Source: CAVVAL01 sp963742725
GTDB lineage: Bacteria; Actinomycetota; Actinomycetes; Mycobacteriales; Cryptosporangiaceae
DNA length: 64,000 bases
Assembly (NCBI GenBank): GCA_963742725.1
Contig: CAVUMX010000001.1
Coordinates: 620,001 to 684,000, forward strand
Direction of reading: 5' to 3'
Shown here: one piece after another, positions 41,604-50,703 of the stretch
Layout of the letters: every line of letters starts with the position of its first letter
How positions within the stretch are numbered: position 1 is the stretch's first letter
Notes under the pieces: generated by a model
Seen by the model: only the letters and a program-made list of their open reading frames with translations
What the model was told of the DNA's origin: nothing
Database searches by the model: none
Translations under genes and position numbers: made by a program

Positions 41604-42241
41604 GCATCCGGGTGCTGGTGGCCGACGATCAGGCCGCCGTGCGGGCGGGGCTCGTGATGATCCTGTCCGGGGCGGCCGACATCGAGGTCGTCGGCGAGGC
41701 GGTGGACGGGGTGGAGGCCATCGAGCAGGCCCGCGCGCTCCGCCCGGACGTGGTCGTGATGGACGTCCGGATGCCCCGCCTGGACGGGATCTCGGCGACC
41801 CGTGAGCTGGCCGGCGTCGCGGACGTCCTGGTGCTCACCACGTTCGATCTGGACGAGTACGTGTTCGGCGCGCTCCGGGCCGGTGCGGCCGGTTTCCTGC
41901 TCAAGCACACGGACGCGGCGTCGCTGGTGGACGCGGTCCGGCTGATCGCGGCGGGTGAGGGGCTCGTCGCCCCGGCGGTGACCCGGCGGCTGATCGCGGC
42001 GTTCGCCAGCCAGCCGGCGCACGCACCGCAGCCGCCGCCGGAGCTGGCGACGCTGACGCCGCGCGAGCACGAGGTCCTGGCGTGCCTCGGCGCCGGACTG
42101 TCCAATGTCGAGATCGGCGACCGGCTCGGCGTGACGGAGGCGACGACGAAGACGCACGTCAGCCGGGTGCTGGGCAAGCTCGGCCTACGAAGCCGCGTCC
42201 AGGCCGCCATGCTCGCCCAGGAGCACGGCCTACAGCACTAG
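41600..42241 (+). CDS. NarL/LuxR-family response regulator
   Basis: The 213-residue protein has a receiver with D9/D10 and phospho-acceptor D55 (VVVMDVRMP), and a C-terminal LuxR helix-turn-helix (about 149-213: LTPREHEVLACL ... THVSRVLGKLGLRSR). It is cotranscribed with the kinase through an ATGA overlap. No ABC exporter, a common target of such pairs, is adjacent. The stop codon overlaps that of the convergent sigma-ricin fusion gene. Confidence 0.93.
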   Translation: MSIRVLVADDQAAVRAGLVMILSGAADIEVVGEAVDGVEAIEQARALRPDVVVMDVRMPRLDGISATRELAGVADVLVLTTFDLDEYVFGALRAGAAGFLLKHTDAASLVDAVRLIAAGEGLVAPAVTRRLIAAFASQPAHAPQPPPELATLTPREHEVLACLGAGLSNVEIGDRLGVTEATTKTHVSRVLGKLGLRSRVQAAMLAQEHGLQH

Positions 42242-43452
42242 CTGGGTAGGGCCCAGTACTGCTGGTCGCTGCCGGTGCACCGCCACAGGACGAGCACGGT
42301 CGCGTCGCTCGCGTTGAGCGTGGGCGCTTCCAGGCACTTCTTGGACCCGGGGTTGAGCAGCGCGCCGTTGCGCTGCCCCTTCCACTGCTGGCCGGGCGTG
42401 CCGTCGCAGGCCGCGATCTGGATCTCGCTGCCGTCGGTCGTGCCGCCGTTGCGGATGGACAGGCACTTGCCGAACGCGCGGAGGGTGCCGTCGCTGCTGG
42501 CCGTCCAGACCTGCGACGGGCGCCGGTTGCACTGGAACAGCTGGACGGTGCTGCCGGCCGCGCCGGCCGCGTCCGCGACCTCCATGCACTTGCCGCCGAC
42601 ACCGCTGATGGGCCCCGTCGTGCTGGTGGGGCTGTCGCCGGAGGGCACCGGCTGCCAGCGCGGCGGCGCGGGGCTGGCCGTGCCCGTCGGGGTCGGCGTG
42701 ACCGCGTCGAGTGGCGACCCGGTCAGCTCGGACGCCGGCCGGCTCGAGTTGAGCAGCCCGACCACGTTCTTGCGCGAGTTCGTCGGCACCACGAACGCCG
42801 CGGCGACGACCGCGAGCACCGCCGCGGCGATGCCGACCATCCGCAGCGTGCGGCGGCGCCGGAACGCGTCGATGCGGTCGAGCGGAACCGGGTACCCGGT
42901 GCGCTGGCGCGGCTGAGCGAGGTCGCCGCGGTACGCCACCCGGCTCGGCGCCTTCGCCGACGCCAGGACGCGTGCCCGCAGCTCGGGCGGCGCGGGGCTA
43001 CGGGGCTGGACGCGCGAGGGCGCCGGCCCGCGGCGGCGGCCGAACAGCCGGTCGGTGCGATCGCAGAGCGCCTGCGCCCGGCTACCGGGCACGCTGAGCA
43101 CGGCGGCGACCTCCTTGGCGTCGAACGCGTGCCGGTGGATCAGGTCGTGGACCTCGCGCAGCTGGTCCTTCTCCAGGTCGCCGGTGCGCCGGCTGACGGC
43201 GTCGCCGCTGTGCGCGCCGTGGGCAACCATCCCGGCGCCACTGCGCCGCAGGACGCGCAGGCACTCGTTCCGGGTCAACGCGTAGAGCCACAGCCCGAAC
43301 TGGTCACGGGCTTCGAGGTGGTTGTGCCATGCGAGAGCGACGAGGAGCGCGTCGTGCAGGGCGTCTGCCGCCGGCTCTGGCTCCAGGAACGTCAGGCAGT
43401 AGTCGTAGAGATCCTCGGCGTAATAGTCGTAGATGGCGTCGACGGACCGCAC
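42238..43452 (-). CDS. Sigma-70-like protein fused to a membrane helix and ricin B lectin domain
   Basis: The protein has 404 residues. Residues 3-70 resemble sigma region 2 (AIYDYYAEDLYDYCLTFL ... FGLWLYALTRNECLRVLRR). Residues 95-138 resemble a weak region 4 (REVHDLIHRHAFDAKEVAAVL). A basic linker and one transmembrane helix (203-223) follow, then a Pro/Thr spacer and a C-terminal beta-trefoil lectin (about 285-404) with QVW, QQW and QQYW motifs and paired Cys. The lectin would be outside the cell and the sigma part inside. GTG 43452 follows GAGGTGG. No anti-sigma gene is adjacent. The architecture suggests direct carbohydrate sensing by a tethered sigma factor, which is inference. Confidence 0.82.
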   Translation of the reverse strand: MRSVDAIYDYYAEDLYDYCLTFLEPEPAADALHDALLVALAWHNHLEARDQFGLWLYALTRNECLRVLRRSGAGMVAHGAHSGDAVSRRTGDLEKDQLREVHDLIHRHAFDAKEVAAVLSVPGSRAQALCDRTDRLFGRRRGPAPSRVQPRSPAPPELRARVLASAKAPSRVAYRGDLAQPRQRTGYPVPLDRIDAFRRRRTLRMVGIAAAVLAVVAAAFVVPTNSRKNVVGLLNSSRPASELTGSPLDAVTPTPTGTASPAPPRWQPVPSGDSPTSTTGPISGVGGKCMEVADAAGAAGSTVQLFQCNRRPSQVWTASSDGTLRAFGKCLSIRNGGTTDGSEIQIAACDGTPGQQWKGQRNGALLNPGSKKCLEAPTLNASDATVLVLWRCTGSDQQYWALPS

Positions 43453-43883
43453 GCCGCCACCTCGCTCTAAGCCTGCTCCCACCACGTCCACGCCCGGACG
43501 ATATCAGTCACGCACGGTCATGCAAGACATGAACTGGTCTCAGTTTTCGATATCGGCGATCCGGACCGGAAGAGAGCGGTTACATGACCGAATCGGCGCC
43601 CGGTTTGACGAATTCACGCACCGCGTCTCGCAAGAGAAGACCGTTCTGGACGGCTTCACCCCGCGTCGGTCACCATCCATGAACAGCGTTTACTGAAATT
43701 GTCTCTCGTTGTCTTATATGGCCGTTCAGTTCGCGGACGGCCGCTTCGAATTCAGACCAGATCGGTACGGGTATCACCACAGCGAGAACGTGAACCCGTC
43801 TCGTGTTCCCAAAATGTCAACTACAGAAAGTAGCGATCTATGCGGCAACCGTCATGGATCACGTGGGCCGATCCCGGTACGCC
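43453..43883. other. 431-bp AT-richer gap without a recognisable gene
   Basis: This stretch between DegV and the sigma-ricin gene is clearly AT-richer than its surroundings and has no codon bias in any frame. Plus-strand open frames here (43433-43696 and 43709-44143) lack ribosome-binding sites and G/C third positions. A short hairpin (GGCCGT...ACGGCC near 43721-43743) might terminate degV. The rest presumably holds the sigma-ricin promoter. Confidence 0.5.
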
Positions 43884-44726
43884 CTAACGCTTCGAGACGA
43901 CGACGCCGAGCATCCCCGGCCCACTGTGGACACCAAGCACCCAGCTCACCGGCTGGACGCACCACGCTCCGAGGTTCGGGATCCGCTTCCGGAGACGCTG
44001 CGCGAGAGCGTCCGCGCCGTCCGCCGCGTTCACGTGGTGGATCGCGATGTCGACCGGCGCCGAGCCGGCCCGCTCCAGCGCGATCTCCTCCAGCCTGCCG
44101 ATCGCCCTGTCCGCTTTCCGGACGCGCGTCAGCGGCGCGATGAGCCCTTCCTCGATCGTCAGTAAGGGCTTGAGCTCCAGCGCGGTACCCAGCAGGGCCG
44201 AGGCCTTGCCGATCCGGCCGCCGCGGCGCAGGTACTCCAGGGTGTCGACGTAGAAGATCGGGTCCGAGTGCGCACGCCGGTGCTCGACGACGGAGGCGAT
44301 CTCGCGCAGGTCGGCACCGGAGTTGGCCGCCTCCGCCGCCGCGACCGCGATGTACCCGATCGCCATCGCGATCGACCGCCCGTCGACCACGTGGACCGGG
44401 ATCGGCATCTGGGCGGCCGCCAGCCGCGCCGCCTCGCACGTCTGGGACAGCTTCTCCGAGATGTGGATCGACACGATCATCTCGGCGCCGGCCGCCATGG
44501 CGTCCTGGTACGCCCAGAAGAACGCGGGCGGTGCCGGCGGCGCGGTGGAGACCGGAACCTTGCGCTCCAGCGCCTCCAGGACCTGCCCCGGCGCCAGCCT
44601 GTCCTCGTCGAAGCCGCTGTCGCCGACGTTGACGGTCAGCGGCACGACGATGATGCCGAGGCGCTCCGCCAGCTCGGCCGGGATGGACGCAGTGGAGTCC
44701 GTGACGATCGCAACTCTTCCAGGCAT
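43884..44726 (-). CDS. DegV-family fatty-acid-binding protein
   Basis: The 280-residue protein starts VAIVTDSTASIP and carries PVSTAPPAPPAFFWAYQ, IHISEKLSQTCEAA and DTLEYLRRGGRIG, the hallmarks of DegV (FakB-like) proteins. These bind a fatty acid for phosphorylation by a FakA-type kinase, which is not in this window. ATG 44726 was chosen because TACTCT ends 8 bases before it, predicting a leaderless mRNA. Codon 188 is TTA. It is codirectional with, but 82 bases from, the ABC importer operon. Confidence 0.93.
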   Translation of the reverse strand: MPGRVAIVTDSTASIPAELAERLGIIVVPLTVNVGDSGFDEDRLAPGQVLEALERKVPVSTAPPAPPAFFWAYQDAMAAGAEMIVSIHISEKLSQTCEAARLAAAQMPIPVHVVDGRSIAMAIGYIAVAAAEAANSGADLREIASVVEHRRAHSDPIFYVDTLEYLRRGGRIGKASALLGTALELKPLLTIEEGLIAPLTRVRKADRAIGRLEEIALERAGSAPVDIAIHHVNAADGADALAQRLRKRIPNLGAWCVQPVSWVLGVHSGPGMLGVVVSKR

Positions 44727-44734
44727 GGGTACAG

Positions 44735-44740
44735 AGAGTA
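44735..44740 (-). promoter_or_regulatory. -10 box (TACTCT) of leaderless degV promoter
   Basis: TACTCT on the minus strand is 8 nt before ATG 44726, and there is no ribosome-binding site. Confidence 0.4.
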
Positions 44741-44807
44741 GCGGGTGTCCGATCAACTGCCGATTGTACGGTCGATTTGCCCTTTATTTCCCTGTATTCG
44801 CGACGAA

Positions 44808-45902
44808 TTACTCATGGTTCGCGATCAGCACGGCACGGTCGGCCAAACGCACCGTGACGGCTGCGCCGGGCCCCATCTCGCCTGCGTGGACGCTGGCCAC
44901 GTCCGCGACGATCTCCGTCCCCGTGCCGAGCGCGACCCGGACGCGGGAACTCGCGCCGTGGAACGTCCTGGTCACGACCCGGGCGGTGCCGTCGGCGGCG
45001 GCGACGACCTCGACCGATTCCGGCCTGACCAGCACGTCGACGGCCGTGCCGGGCGCCCGCTCGCCGCCGTCCAGCGGCGTGAGCGCCTGGTCGAGGACGC
45101 TCACCTGACCGTCGGCGCGCAGGACGCCCGGTATCCGGTTCATCGTCCCGACGAACTCCGCGACGAACGGGGTCGCCGGACGGGTGTACAGCTCGTCCGG
45201 GGCCGCGCACTGCTCCAGGCGCCCGGCGCGCAGCACCCCGACCCGGTCGGCGAGCGACAGGGCCTCCTCCTGGTCGTGCGTGACGAACACCGTTGTGATG
45301 CCGAGTTCGAGCTGGAGCCGCCGGATCTCGTCCCGGAGCTGGACGCGCACCTTCGCGTCGAGCGCCGAGAGCGGCTCGTCGAGCAGCAGCACGCGCGGCT
45401 CCACGGCCAGCGCCCGCGCCAGCGCCACCCGCTGCTGCTGACCGCCCGAGAGCTGGTGCGGGTACCGGCGGCCATGCTCGGCCAGCCCGACCAGCTCCAG
45501 CAGTTCCTGGGCGCGTGCGCGCCGCGCCGCCGTGCCACGACCGCGGACCCGCAGCCCGAACGCCACGTTGTCGACGGCGTTGAGGTGCGGGAACAGGCTG
45601 TAAGCCTGGAAGACCATGCCCATGTCACGGCGGTTCGCCGGCGTGCCGAGGATGTCGGTGCCGTCGACCAGCACCTCGCCCTGGTCGGGGACCTCGAACC
45701 CGGCCAGGACCCGCAGCGCGGTGGTCTTCCCGCACCCGGACGGGCCGAGCAACGCGATCAGCTCACCGGGCGCGACCTTCAGGTCCAGGCCGTCCAGGGC
45801 ACGGACCTCGCCGAACGCGCGGTGCAGACCACGGAACTCGACCTCGACCCCGCCGCGCTCCCGCAGCGCTTCCACCGCACCCGTCACGGGCAATGCAGAC
45901 AT
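44808..45902 (-). CDS. ABC importer ATPase, PotA/FbpC type
   Basis: The 364-residue ATPase has Walker A GPSGCGKT (53-60), signature HQLSGGQQQRVALARAL, Walker B LLLDEP and the H-loop FVTHDQEEA. The C-terminal TOBE-type beta domain (about 255-364) identifies the importer class that carries polyamines, iron, phosphonates or similar. It is the last gene of a four-gene operon (solute-binding protein, two permeases, ATPase). The ATG directly abuts the stop codon of the preceding permease (TGAATG). Confidence 0.93.
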   Translation of the reverse strand: MSALPVTGAVEALRERGGVEVEFRGLHRAFGEVRALDGLDLKVAPGELIALLGPSGCGKTTALRVLAGFEVPDQGEVLVDGTDILGTPANRRDMGMVFQAYSLFPHLNAVDNVAFGLRVRGRGTAARRARAQELLELVGLAEHGRRYPHQLSGGQQQRVALARALAVEPRVLLLDEPLSALDAKVRVQLRDEIRRLQLELGITTVFVTHDQEEALSLADRVGVLRAGRLEQCAAPDELYTRPATPFVAEFVGTMNRIPGVLRADGQVSVLDQALTPLDGGERAPGTAVDVLVRPESVEVVAAADGTARVVTRTFHGASSRVRVALGTGTEIVADVASVHAGEMGPGAAVTVRLADRAVLIANHE

Positions 45903-46727
45903 TCACAGACTCCTGAGGGTGGCTTCCCGGCCCCGGCGACCGCCGAGGGACGAGACAGCGATGAGCAGCAACCAGGTCATACCCAGGCTGAGAAGGGAGA
46001 CGGACACGCTGAACTGGCCTTCGGCCGACCCGTGGTTGGCGACGATCCACACCGGGAACGGCTCGAACAGCAGCAGCCGCGCGATCGTGTACTCGCCGAG
46101 CACCAGGGCGAGCGTGAGGAACGCCGCGTTGAGGACGGCCGTCCGCAGCACCGGAAGCACGACCCGGAACACGACCGCCAGCCAGGACGCACCGAGGTTG
46201 CGCGCGGCCTCGACCAGCGTGTGCAGGTCGACCGCACGGATGCCGGCGTCAAGCGACCGGTACGCGAACGGCATCGCCAGCACCGCGTACACGAAGACGA
46301 GGACCCAGGGCAGCCACTCGTCCTGCAACCCGACCAGGAAGTCGCCGAGCGGCGTGCCGGCGAACTCGTTCGGTCCGGTCCGCAACACCGTGCCGACGCC
46401 CACGACCAGCGCGATCGGTGGCAGCACCAGCGGCAGCAACGTGATCAGCTCGACCGCCGAGCGCAGCTTCGGCAGCCGCAGGTGCACGACCAGGATCGTC
46501 GGGATCATCAGCCCGAGCGTGACGACGATCGTCAGCAGCGCGAGCCGCATCGACAGCCCGAACGCGTCGAGGAAGCCCTCCGCGCCGAGGATGCCCGTGT
46601 AGTACTCGCCGGTGAAGCCGCCGGCCCGCAGGTCCTTGATCGTGTACCAGAACGACGCGAGCATCGGCGCCAGGAAGTACAGCCCGAGGACGGCGAACAC
46701 CAGCCACCGCCACAGCCCCCGCTTCAC
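45903..46727 (-). CDS. ABC importer permease, PotC type
   Basis: The 274-residue permease has six membrane helices and the EAA loop EAARNLGASWLAVVFRVVLP that contacts the ATPase. GTG 46727 was chosen because GAGAGG lies 7 bases upstream and the first membrane helix begins after KRGLWRW. It forms a heterodimeric channel with the permease encoded just upstream. Confidence 0.9.
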   Translation of the reverse strand: MKRGLWRWLVFAVLGLYFLAPMLASFWYTIKDLRAGGFTGEYYTGILGAEGFLDAFGLSMRLALLTIVVTLGLMIPTILVVHLRLPKLRSAVELITLLPLVLPPIALVVGVGTVLRTGPNEFAGTPLGDFLVGLQDEWLPWVLVFVYAVLAMPFAYRSLDAGIRAVDLHTLVEAARNLGASWLAVVFRVVLPVLRTAVLNAAFLTLALVLGEYTIARLLLFEPFPVWIVANHGSAEGQFSVSVSLLSLGMTWLLLIAVSSLGGRRGREATLRSL

Positions 46728-46738
46728 CCTGCCGCCTC

Positions 46739-47653
46739 TCACCGCAGCCACCGCGAGGTGCGCTTCTGCACGAGCACGTAGATCGTCATGACGACCGCGA
46801 TCACCAGCACCATCCCGAGGCCGAGCGCCTTGCCGACATTCTCCTGCCCGGCCAGGACGTTGCCGGAGAGGACGTCGCCGATCTGCAACGTCACCAGCGG
46901 CACCGTGCTGCCGACCATCGCGTTGGCGGTGGCGAACGCCGCGAACGAGCCGCAGAACAGCAGCATCGTCGCGCCGATCACCGGCGGCGCCAGGATCGGG
47001 CCGCCGACGTGCCGCCAGTACTGCCAGCGCGTCGCGCCGAGGTTCTCCGCCGCCTCGTTCCACTGTGGCTTCAGCCCGTCCAGCGCCGGGACGATCACCA
47101 GCACCATCAGCGGGATGAGGAAGTACAGGTAGACGACGGCCAGGCCGCCGAACGTGTAGAGCGACGAGCCCAGGTCGTACCCGACCGAGTCCTTGAGGAG
47201 TGCCGTCACCACACCGGCGTTGCCGACCGTGGCGATGAACGCGAACGCCAGCGGCACGCCGCCGAAGTTCGCCAGCACACCGGACGCGGTGAGCACCAGC
47301 CGGCGCAGGAGCGAGCTGCGGCGTGCCGTGACGACCGCCTGCGCGAGCAGCAGGCCCAGGACGGCGCCGACCACCGCCGTGACCGCCGAGATCTGGATGC
47401 TGCCGACGAACGCCGTCCGGTAGGCGCCCTTACTGGCCTGCTCGACGTTCTCCAGGCTGTACCGCGTGACCTGCGTGTCCGGATCGGTGACCTGGAACGC
47501 GCCGAGGAACAGGACGACCGCCGGGAGGAAGAAGAACGCGCCGACCACGAGGAAGAACGGCGCGACCCCCAGCCAGGCGAGCGCCGTGCCCCGCCTGCGC
47601 GCGGCGGCGCCGGGACGTCGTGTCCCGGCGCCGCTCTCGTGCGTCTGGGCCAC
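46739..47653 (-). CDS. ABC importer permease, PotB type
   Basis: The 304-residue permease has a basic N-terminal tail of about 30 residues, six to seven membrane helices and the EAA loop EAAENLGATRWQYWRHVGGP. GTG 47653 lies 2 bases after the stop codon of the solute-binding protein gene. The frame stays open much further upstream, but that part is a shadow of the binding-protein gene. Confidence 0.9.
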   Translation of the reverse strand: MAQTHESGAGTRRPGAAARRRGTALAWLGVAPFFLVVGAFFFLPAVVLFLGAFQVTDPDTQVTRYSLENVEQASKGAYRTAFVGSIQISAVTAVVGAVLGLLLAQAVVTARRSSLLRRLVLTASGVLANFGGVPLAFAFIATVGNAGVVTALLKDSVGYDLGSSLYTFGGLAVVYLYFLIPLMVLVIVPALDGLKPQWNEAAENLGATRWQYWRHVGGPILAPPVIGATMLLFCGSFAAFATANAMVGSTVPLVTLQIGDVLSGNVLAGQENVGKALGLGMVLVIAVVMTIYVLVQKRTSRWLR

Positions 47654-47655
47654 GC

Positions 47656-48789
47656 TCAGCCGGCCGTCGCGGCGGACCACTGCTCGGCCAGGACCTTCTT
47701 CACCGCGTCGATCTGCTCGTTCGTCGGGAACTTCGGCTCGCCCTCGACCTTCGGCAGCGCCGCCGCGAACGTCTTGTCGGCCTTGCCGGACTCCTCCATC
47801 GCGGGCAGGCGGACCGGGCGGGACTTGCCCTTGAGCCACAGGTTCTGGCCCTCGTCGCTGTACAGGAACTCCTGCCAGAGCCGGGCCGCCGCCGGGTGCG
47901 GGGCGTCCTTGCTGACGGCCTGGAAGTAGTAGCTGCCGTAGATGCCGTCGGTGGGGACGTTGACCTGCCAGTCGACACCCTTCGACTTGAACTGCTCGGC
48001 GTAGCCGGCGTTGAGGTAGTCCCAGTCGATCGAGATCGGCGTCTCGCCCTTCTCGACGGTCGCCGGGGTGCTCTCCACCGGGATGTAGTTGCCGCTCTTC
48101 TTCAGCGCGCCGAAGAAGTCGATGCCCGGCTTGATGTCGTCGAAGCTGCCGCCGTTGGCGAGGGCCGCCGCGTAGACGCCGCCGAACGCCGAACCGGACT
48201 TGGTCGGGTTGCCGTTGAGCGCGACCTTGCCCTTGTACTCGGGCTTCTTCAGGTCGGCGAACGTCTTGGGGCACGTGGTGATGCGCTTCGCGTCGCAGCC
48301 GATCGAGATGTAGCCACCGTAGTCGCCGAACCAGAGACCGTCCGCCTCCTTGAGGCTGTCCGGGATCTCGTCCCAGGTCTCGACCTTGTACGGCGCGAAC
48401 AGCCCTTCCTTCGCACCGGACAGGGCGAACGCGGCGCCGAGGTCGAGGACGTCCGGCGCGCGCTTCTGGCCCTTGAGGGACTTCACCGCGTTGATCTCGT
48501 CCTGGCTGGAGCTGTCCGGGTCGGCGCTGTTGACCTTGATCCCGTACTTGGTCTTGAACGCCTCGATGATCTCGCCGTAGTTGGCCCAGTCCGGCGGAAG
48601 CGCGATGACGTTGAGCTCGCCCTCTTCCTTGGCCGCCGTGACCAGGGCGTCCAGCCCACCGAGGTCCTTGGCCGACTTCGCCGTGGCCGCCTCGTTGTCG
48701 CCGGACGGCTTGCTGGAATCTCCACAGCCGCTCAGCGCGAGGCCCAGGACCACGGCACCGGCCGTGATCCGGAAGAAGGTGCTTTTCAC
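47656..48789 (-). CDS. ABC importer solute-binding lipoprotein
   Basis: The 377-residue protein has lipobox LSGC (C22) and the two-lobe fold of family 1/PotD-FbpA binding proteins (LNVIALPPDWANYGEII near the mature N-terminus; ISIDWDYLNAGYAEQ in the second lobe). It is the first gene of the importer operon. AGGAG precedes GTG 48789 by 5 bases. The two-permease plus TOBE-ATPase layout fits polyamine, opine, phosphonate, thiamine or ferric-iron importers. The sequence does not let me choose one. Confidence 0.9.
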   Translation of the reverse strand: MKSTFFRITAGAVVLGLALSGCGDSSKPSGDNEAATAKSAKDLGGLDALVTAAKEEGELNVIALPPDWANYGEIIEAFKTKYGIKVNSADPDSSSQDEINAVKSLKGQKRAPDVLDLGAAFALSGAKEGLFAPYKVETWDEIPDSLKEADGLWFGDYGGYISIGCDAKRITTCPKTFADLKKPEYKGKVALNGNPTKSGSAFGGVYAAALANGGSFDDIKPGIDFFGALKKSGNYIPVESTPATVEKGETPISIDWDYLNAGYAEQFKSKGVDWQVNVPTDGIYGSYYFQAVSKDAPHPAAARLWQEFLYSDEGQNLWLKGKSRPVRLPAMEESGKADKTFAAALPKVEGEPKFPTNEQIDAVKKVLAEQWSAATAG

Positions 48790-49048
48790 AGGGACTCCTG
48801 TCGTTGTCTTCGGACCACCGGAGGCTGGCTCGAACGGATGGACCCGCGGTGAACGCGAGATGGCCTGCGAGGCCGGACCGTTTGAAGATCAGCACGCCTT
48901 CGGGCGGATCATGCCAGGCACGCCCTGTCCAAGCGGAAACCGTGACCTACGCGTGACAAAGTTGCGTCGTCCGCAACGCGCATCGCCATCCGTGACGAAC
49001 GTGTCCGATTCGTACCTTACGCGCGCCGGACGCCGGCTCCGACCGGTC
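48790..49048 (-). promoter_or_regulatory. Leader/promoter region of the ABC importer with an inverted repeat
   Basis: The region upstream of the binding-protein gene holds no gene. GTTGCG and CGCAAC (48961-48966 and 48972-48977) form an inverted repeat about 175 bases before the start, and the direct repeat GTGAC-6-GTGAC lies just before it. Either could bind a regulator. TAAGGT near 49006-49011 on the minus strand is a weak -10 candidate. Confidence 0.3.
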
Positions 49049-49075
49049 GGATCGTGAAGCCAGGCTTCACGATCC
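49049..49075 (-). terminator. Terminator of the GH20 gene
   Basis: GGATCGTGAAGCC and GGCTTCACGATCC form a perfect 13-bp stem around a single base, 20 bases beyond the GH20 stop codon. Outer bases CGACCGGT/ACCGGTCG can extend the stem. It separates the GH20 gene from the ABC operon. Confidence 0.85.
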
Positions 49076-49094
49076 CACCGGTCGCACCTGCGAC

Positions 49095-50636
49095 CTAGGG
49101 GGCGGCGCCGACGGCGGCCACGATCGGTGCGTACTCGGCCCACGTGGGCACCGGCTTGGCCGTGCCCCAGGTGTGCTGGGCCAGCACCCGCAGCGGACTG
49201 CGGATATTGGTGGCAACCTGCGTCTCGGTCTCGGCCGCCGGGCGGTCGCACCAGACGTGCACCTTGGCGCCCTGGTTCATCGAGGCCGTGGCCGGCGTGA
49301 GCGAGTGCCCACCGTGGAACGCGTTGACGTTCCACGACTCGTACATCGACGTCAGGTTCGGCTTCCGGCTGCTGCCCAGCACGTAGTACGTCTGGGTGTA
49401 GTGGCCGTTGAGGAGCCGGTGCCCGCGGTCGACGAGCTGCTGGGGCGTCAACGCGGGCGGCTTCGCCCGGTTGTACCAGTGCTCGACGACGATGTTCGGG
49501 TTCACGGCGACCGTGCCGTCGCCGGTCCGGAGGTCGTCGTTCCACATCCGGGTGGTCTTGCCGTGCCGGCGGACGAGGTCGTTCGCCCAGTTGACGTAGC
49601 CGTAGAACGTGTCCTTCGCCGTGGCGTCCGGGCCGTGGTGCGCGCGCGCGTAGGCCAGCAGCTGCGGGTACTTGTCGTAGGTGCCGCCGCCGGAGCCGCC
49701 GCTGACGTACTCGTCGGCGCCGATGTGCCAGTACCGGCCCGGGAACAGCGGCAGGTACTCGGTGATCAGGTCCTGGATGAGCGTGTACGCCGCCGGCTTC
49801 GACAGGTCGATGTAGCCGTTGCTGACCGTGCCGTCGTTCGCGACCAGCTTCAGCTCCGGGTGCGCGGCGAGGATCTGGTCCATGTGCCCGGGTGCGTCGA
49901 TCTCCGGGATGATCTGCACGTGGTACCGCGCCGCGAACGCGATCAGGTCGGCCATCTGCTGCTTCGTGTAGTGGTCGGCGGACACCACCTCGGGATGCGT
50001 GGCGCTCTCCAGGCGGAAGCCGAGGTTGTCCGAGAGGTGCAGGTGGAGGTAGTTGAGCTTGGCGTAGGCCAGGTCCTTCACGCGCGCCTTGAGCCAGTCC
50101 AGCGTGAAGAACTTCCGTCCGACGTCGACCATCAGCCCGCGCTCCGTGCTGGTGGGCCAGTCGCGAGCGGTGCCGCCGGGGATGGTCCGGTTCTGCTTGA
50201 ACCACTGCAACAGGGTGCGGGTGCCGTTGAAGATGCCCGCGTCGGTGCGGGCCTCCAGCCTGATCACCGGACCGACCGTCAGCTTGTAGCCCTCCCCGCC
50301 GAGGCCGGTGTCGCTGGTCCGCAGCGTGAGGTAGATGTCGCCCGCGCGCGGGGTCTTCTGCTTCGTCGTCCGGATCTGCAGTCCGGTCAGGTTCGCGACG
50401 TCGTCGGCGAACACCGTGGCCGTGGTCATCAGCCGGGGACTGTCGCCTGAGTTGACGGCGATCCGGCTGGCCGCCGTCAGGGTGTAGGAGCCGCTGTCGC
50501 CGGCCCACTCGCGCAGCGCCGGGATGGTGTGCGGCGGCGGCGCGGCGGCTTGCTCGGCCGCGAGCGCCGGCGCGCCGGGAACTGCGACGGCGACGAGGAG
50601 TGCGGCGAGACCTGACCTGACCGATCGAGTGCGCAT
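49095..50636 (-). CDS. Secreted GH20 beta-N-acetylhexosaminidase
   Basis: The 513-residue enzyme has a signal peptide (SGLAALLVAVAVPGAPALA), a GH20b-type N-terminal domain and the GH20 barrel. The catalytic pair D308-E309 is in HIGADEY; LHLHLSDNLGFRLE and PEIDAPGHMDQI are also family hallmarks. It removes terminal GlcNAc/GalNAc, for example from chitobiose, by substrate-assisted catalysis. A DasR-type operator lies 68 bases upstream, which fits GlcNAc-responsive control. It is transcribed alone and ends at a strong terminator. Unlike most other exoenzyme genes here it appears to have no TTA codon. Confidence 0.95.
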   Translation of the reverse strand: MRTRSVRSGLAALLVAVAVPGAPALAAEQAAAPPPHTIPALREWAGDSGSYTLTAASRIAVNSGDSPRLMTTATVFADDVANLTGLQIRTTKQKTPRAGDIYLTLRTSDTGLGGEGYKLTVGPVIRLEARTDAGIFNGTRTLLQWFKQNRTIPGGTARDWPTSTERGLMVDVGRKFFTLDWLKARVKDLAYAKLNYLHLHLSDNLGFRLESATHPEVVSADHYTKQQMADLIAFAARYHVQIIPEIDAPGHMDQILAAHPELKLVANDGTVSNGYIDLSKPAAYTLIQDLITEYLPLFPGRYWHIGADEYVSGGSGGGTYDKYPQLLAYARAHHGPDATAKDTFYGYVNWANDLVRRHGKTTRMWNDDLRTGDGTVAVNPNIVVEHWYNRAKPPALTPQQLVDRGHRLLNGHYTQTYYVLGSSRKPNLTSMYESWNVNAFHGGHSLTPATASMNQGAKVHVWCDRPAAETETQVATNIRSPLRVLAQHTWGTAKPVPTWAEYAPIVAAVGAAP

Positions 50637-50703
50637 GCGCGTCTCCTACCTGGCCAAACATCGGACGGCGGGGGTGCGGCGAAGCGGGTCCGCGGCCGAC
50701 CAT

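Noticed and set aside
43709..44143. Plus-strand frame of 144 codons
   Set aside because: It lies in the AT-richer gap and then antisense to degV, with no start signal and no G/C third-position bias.
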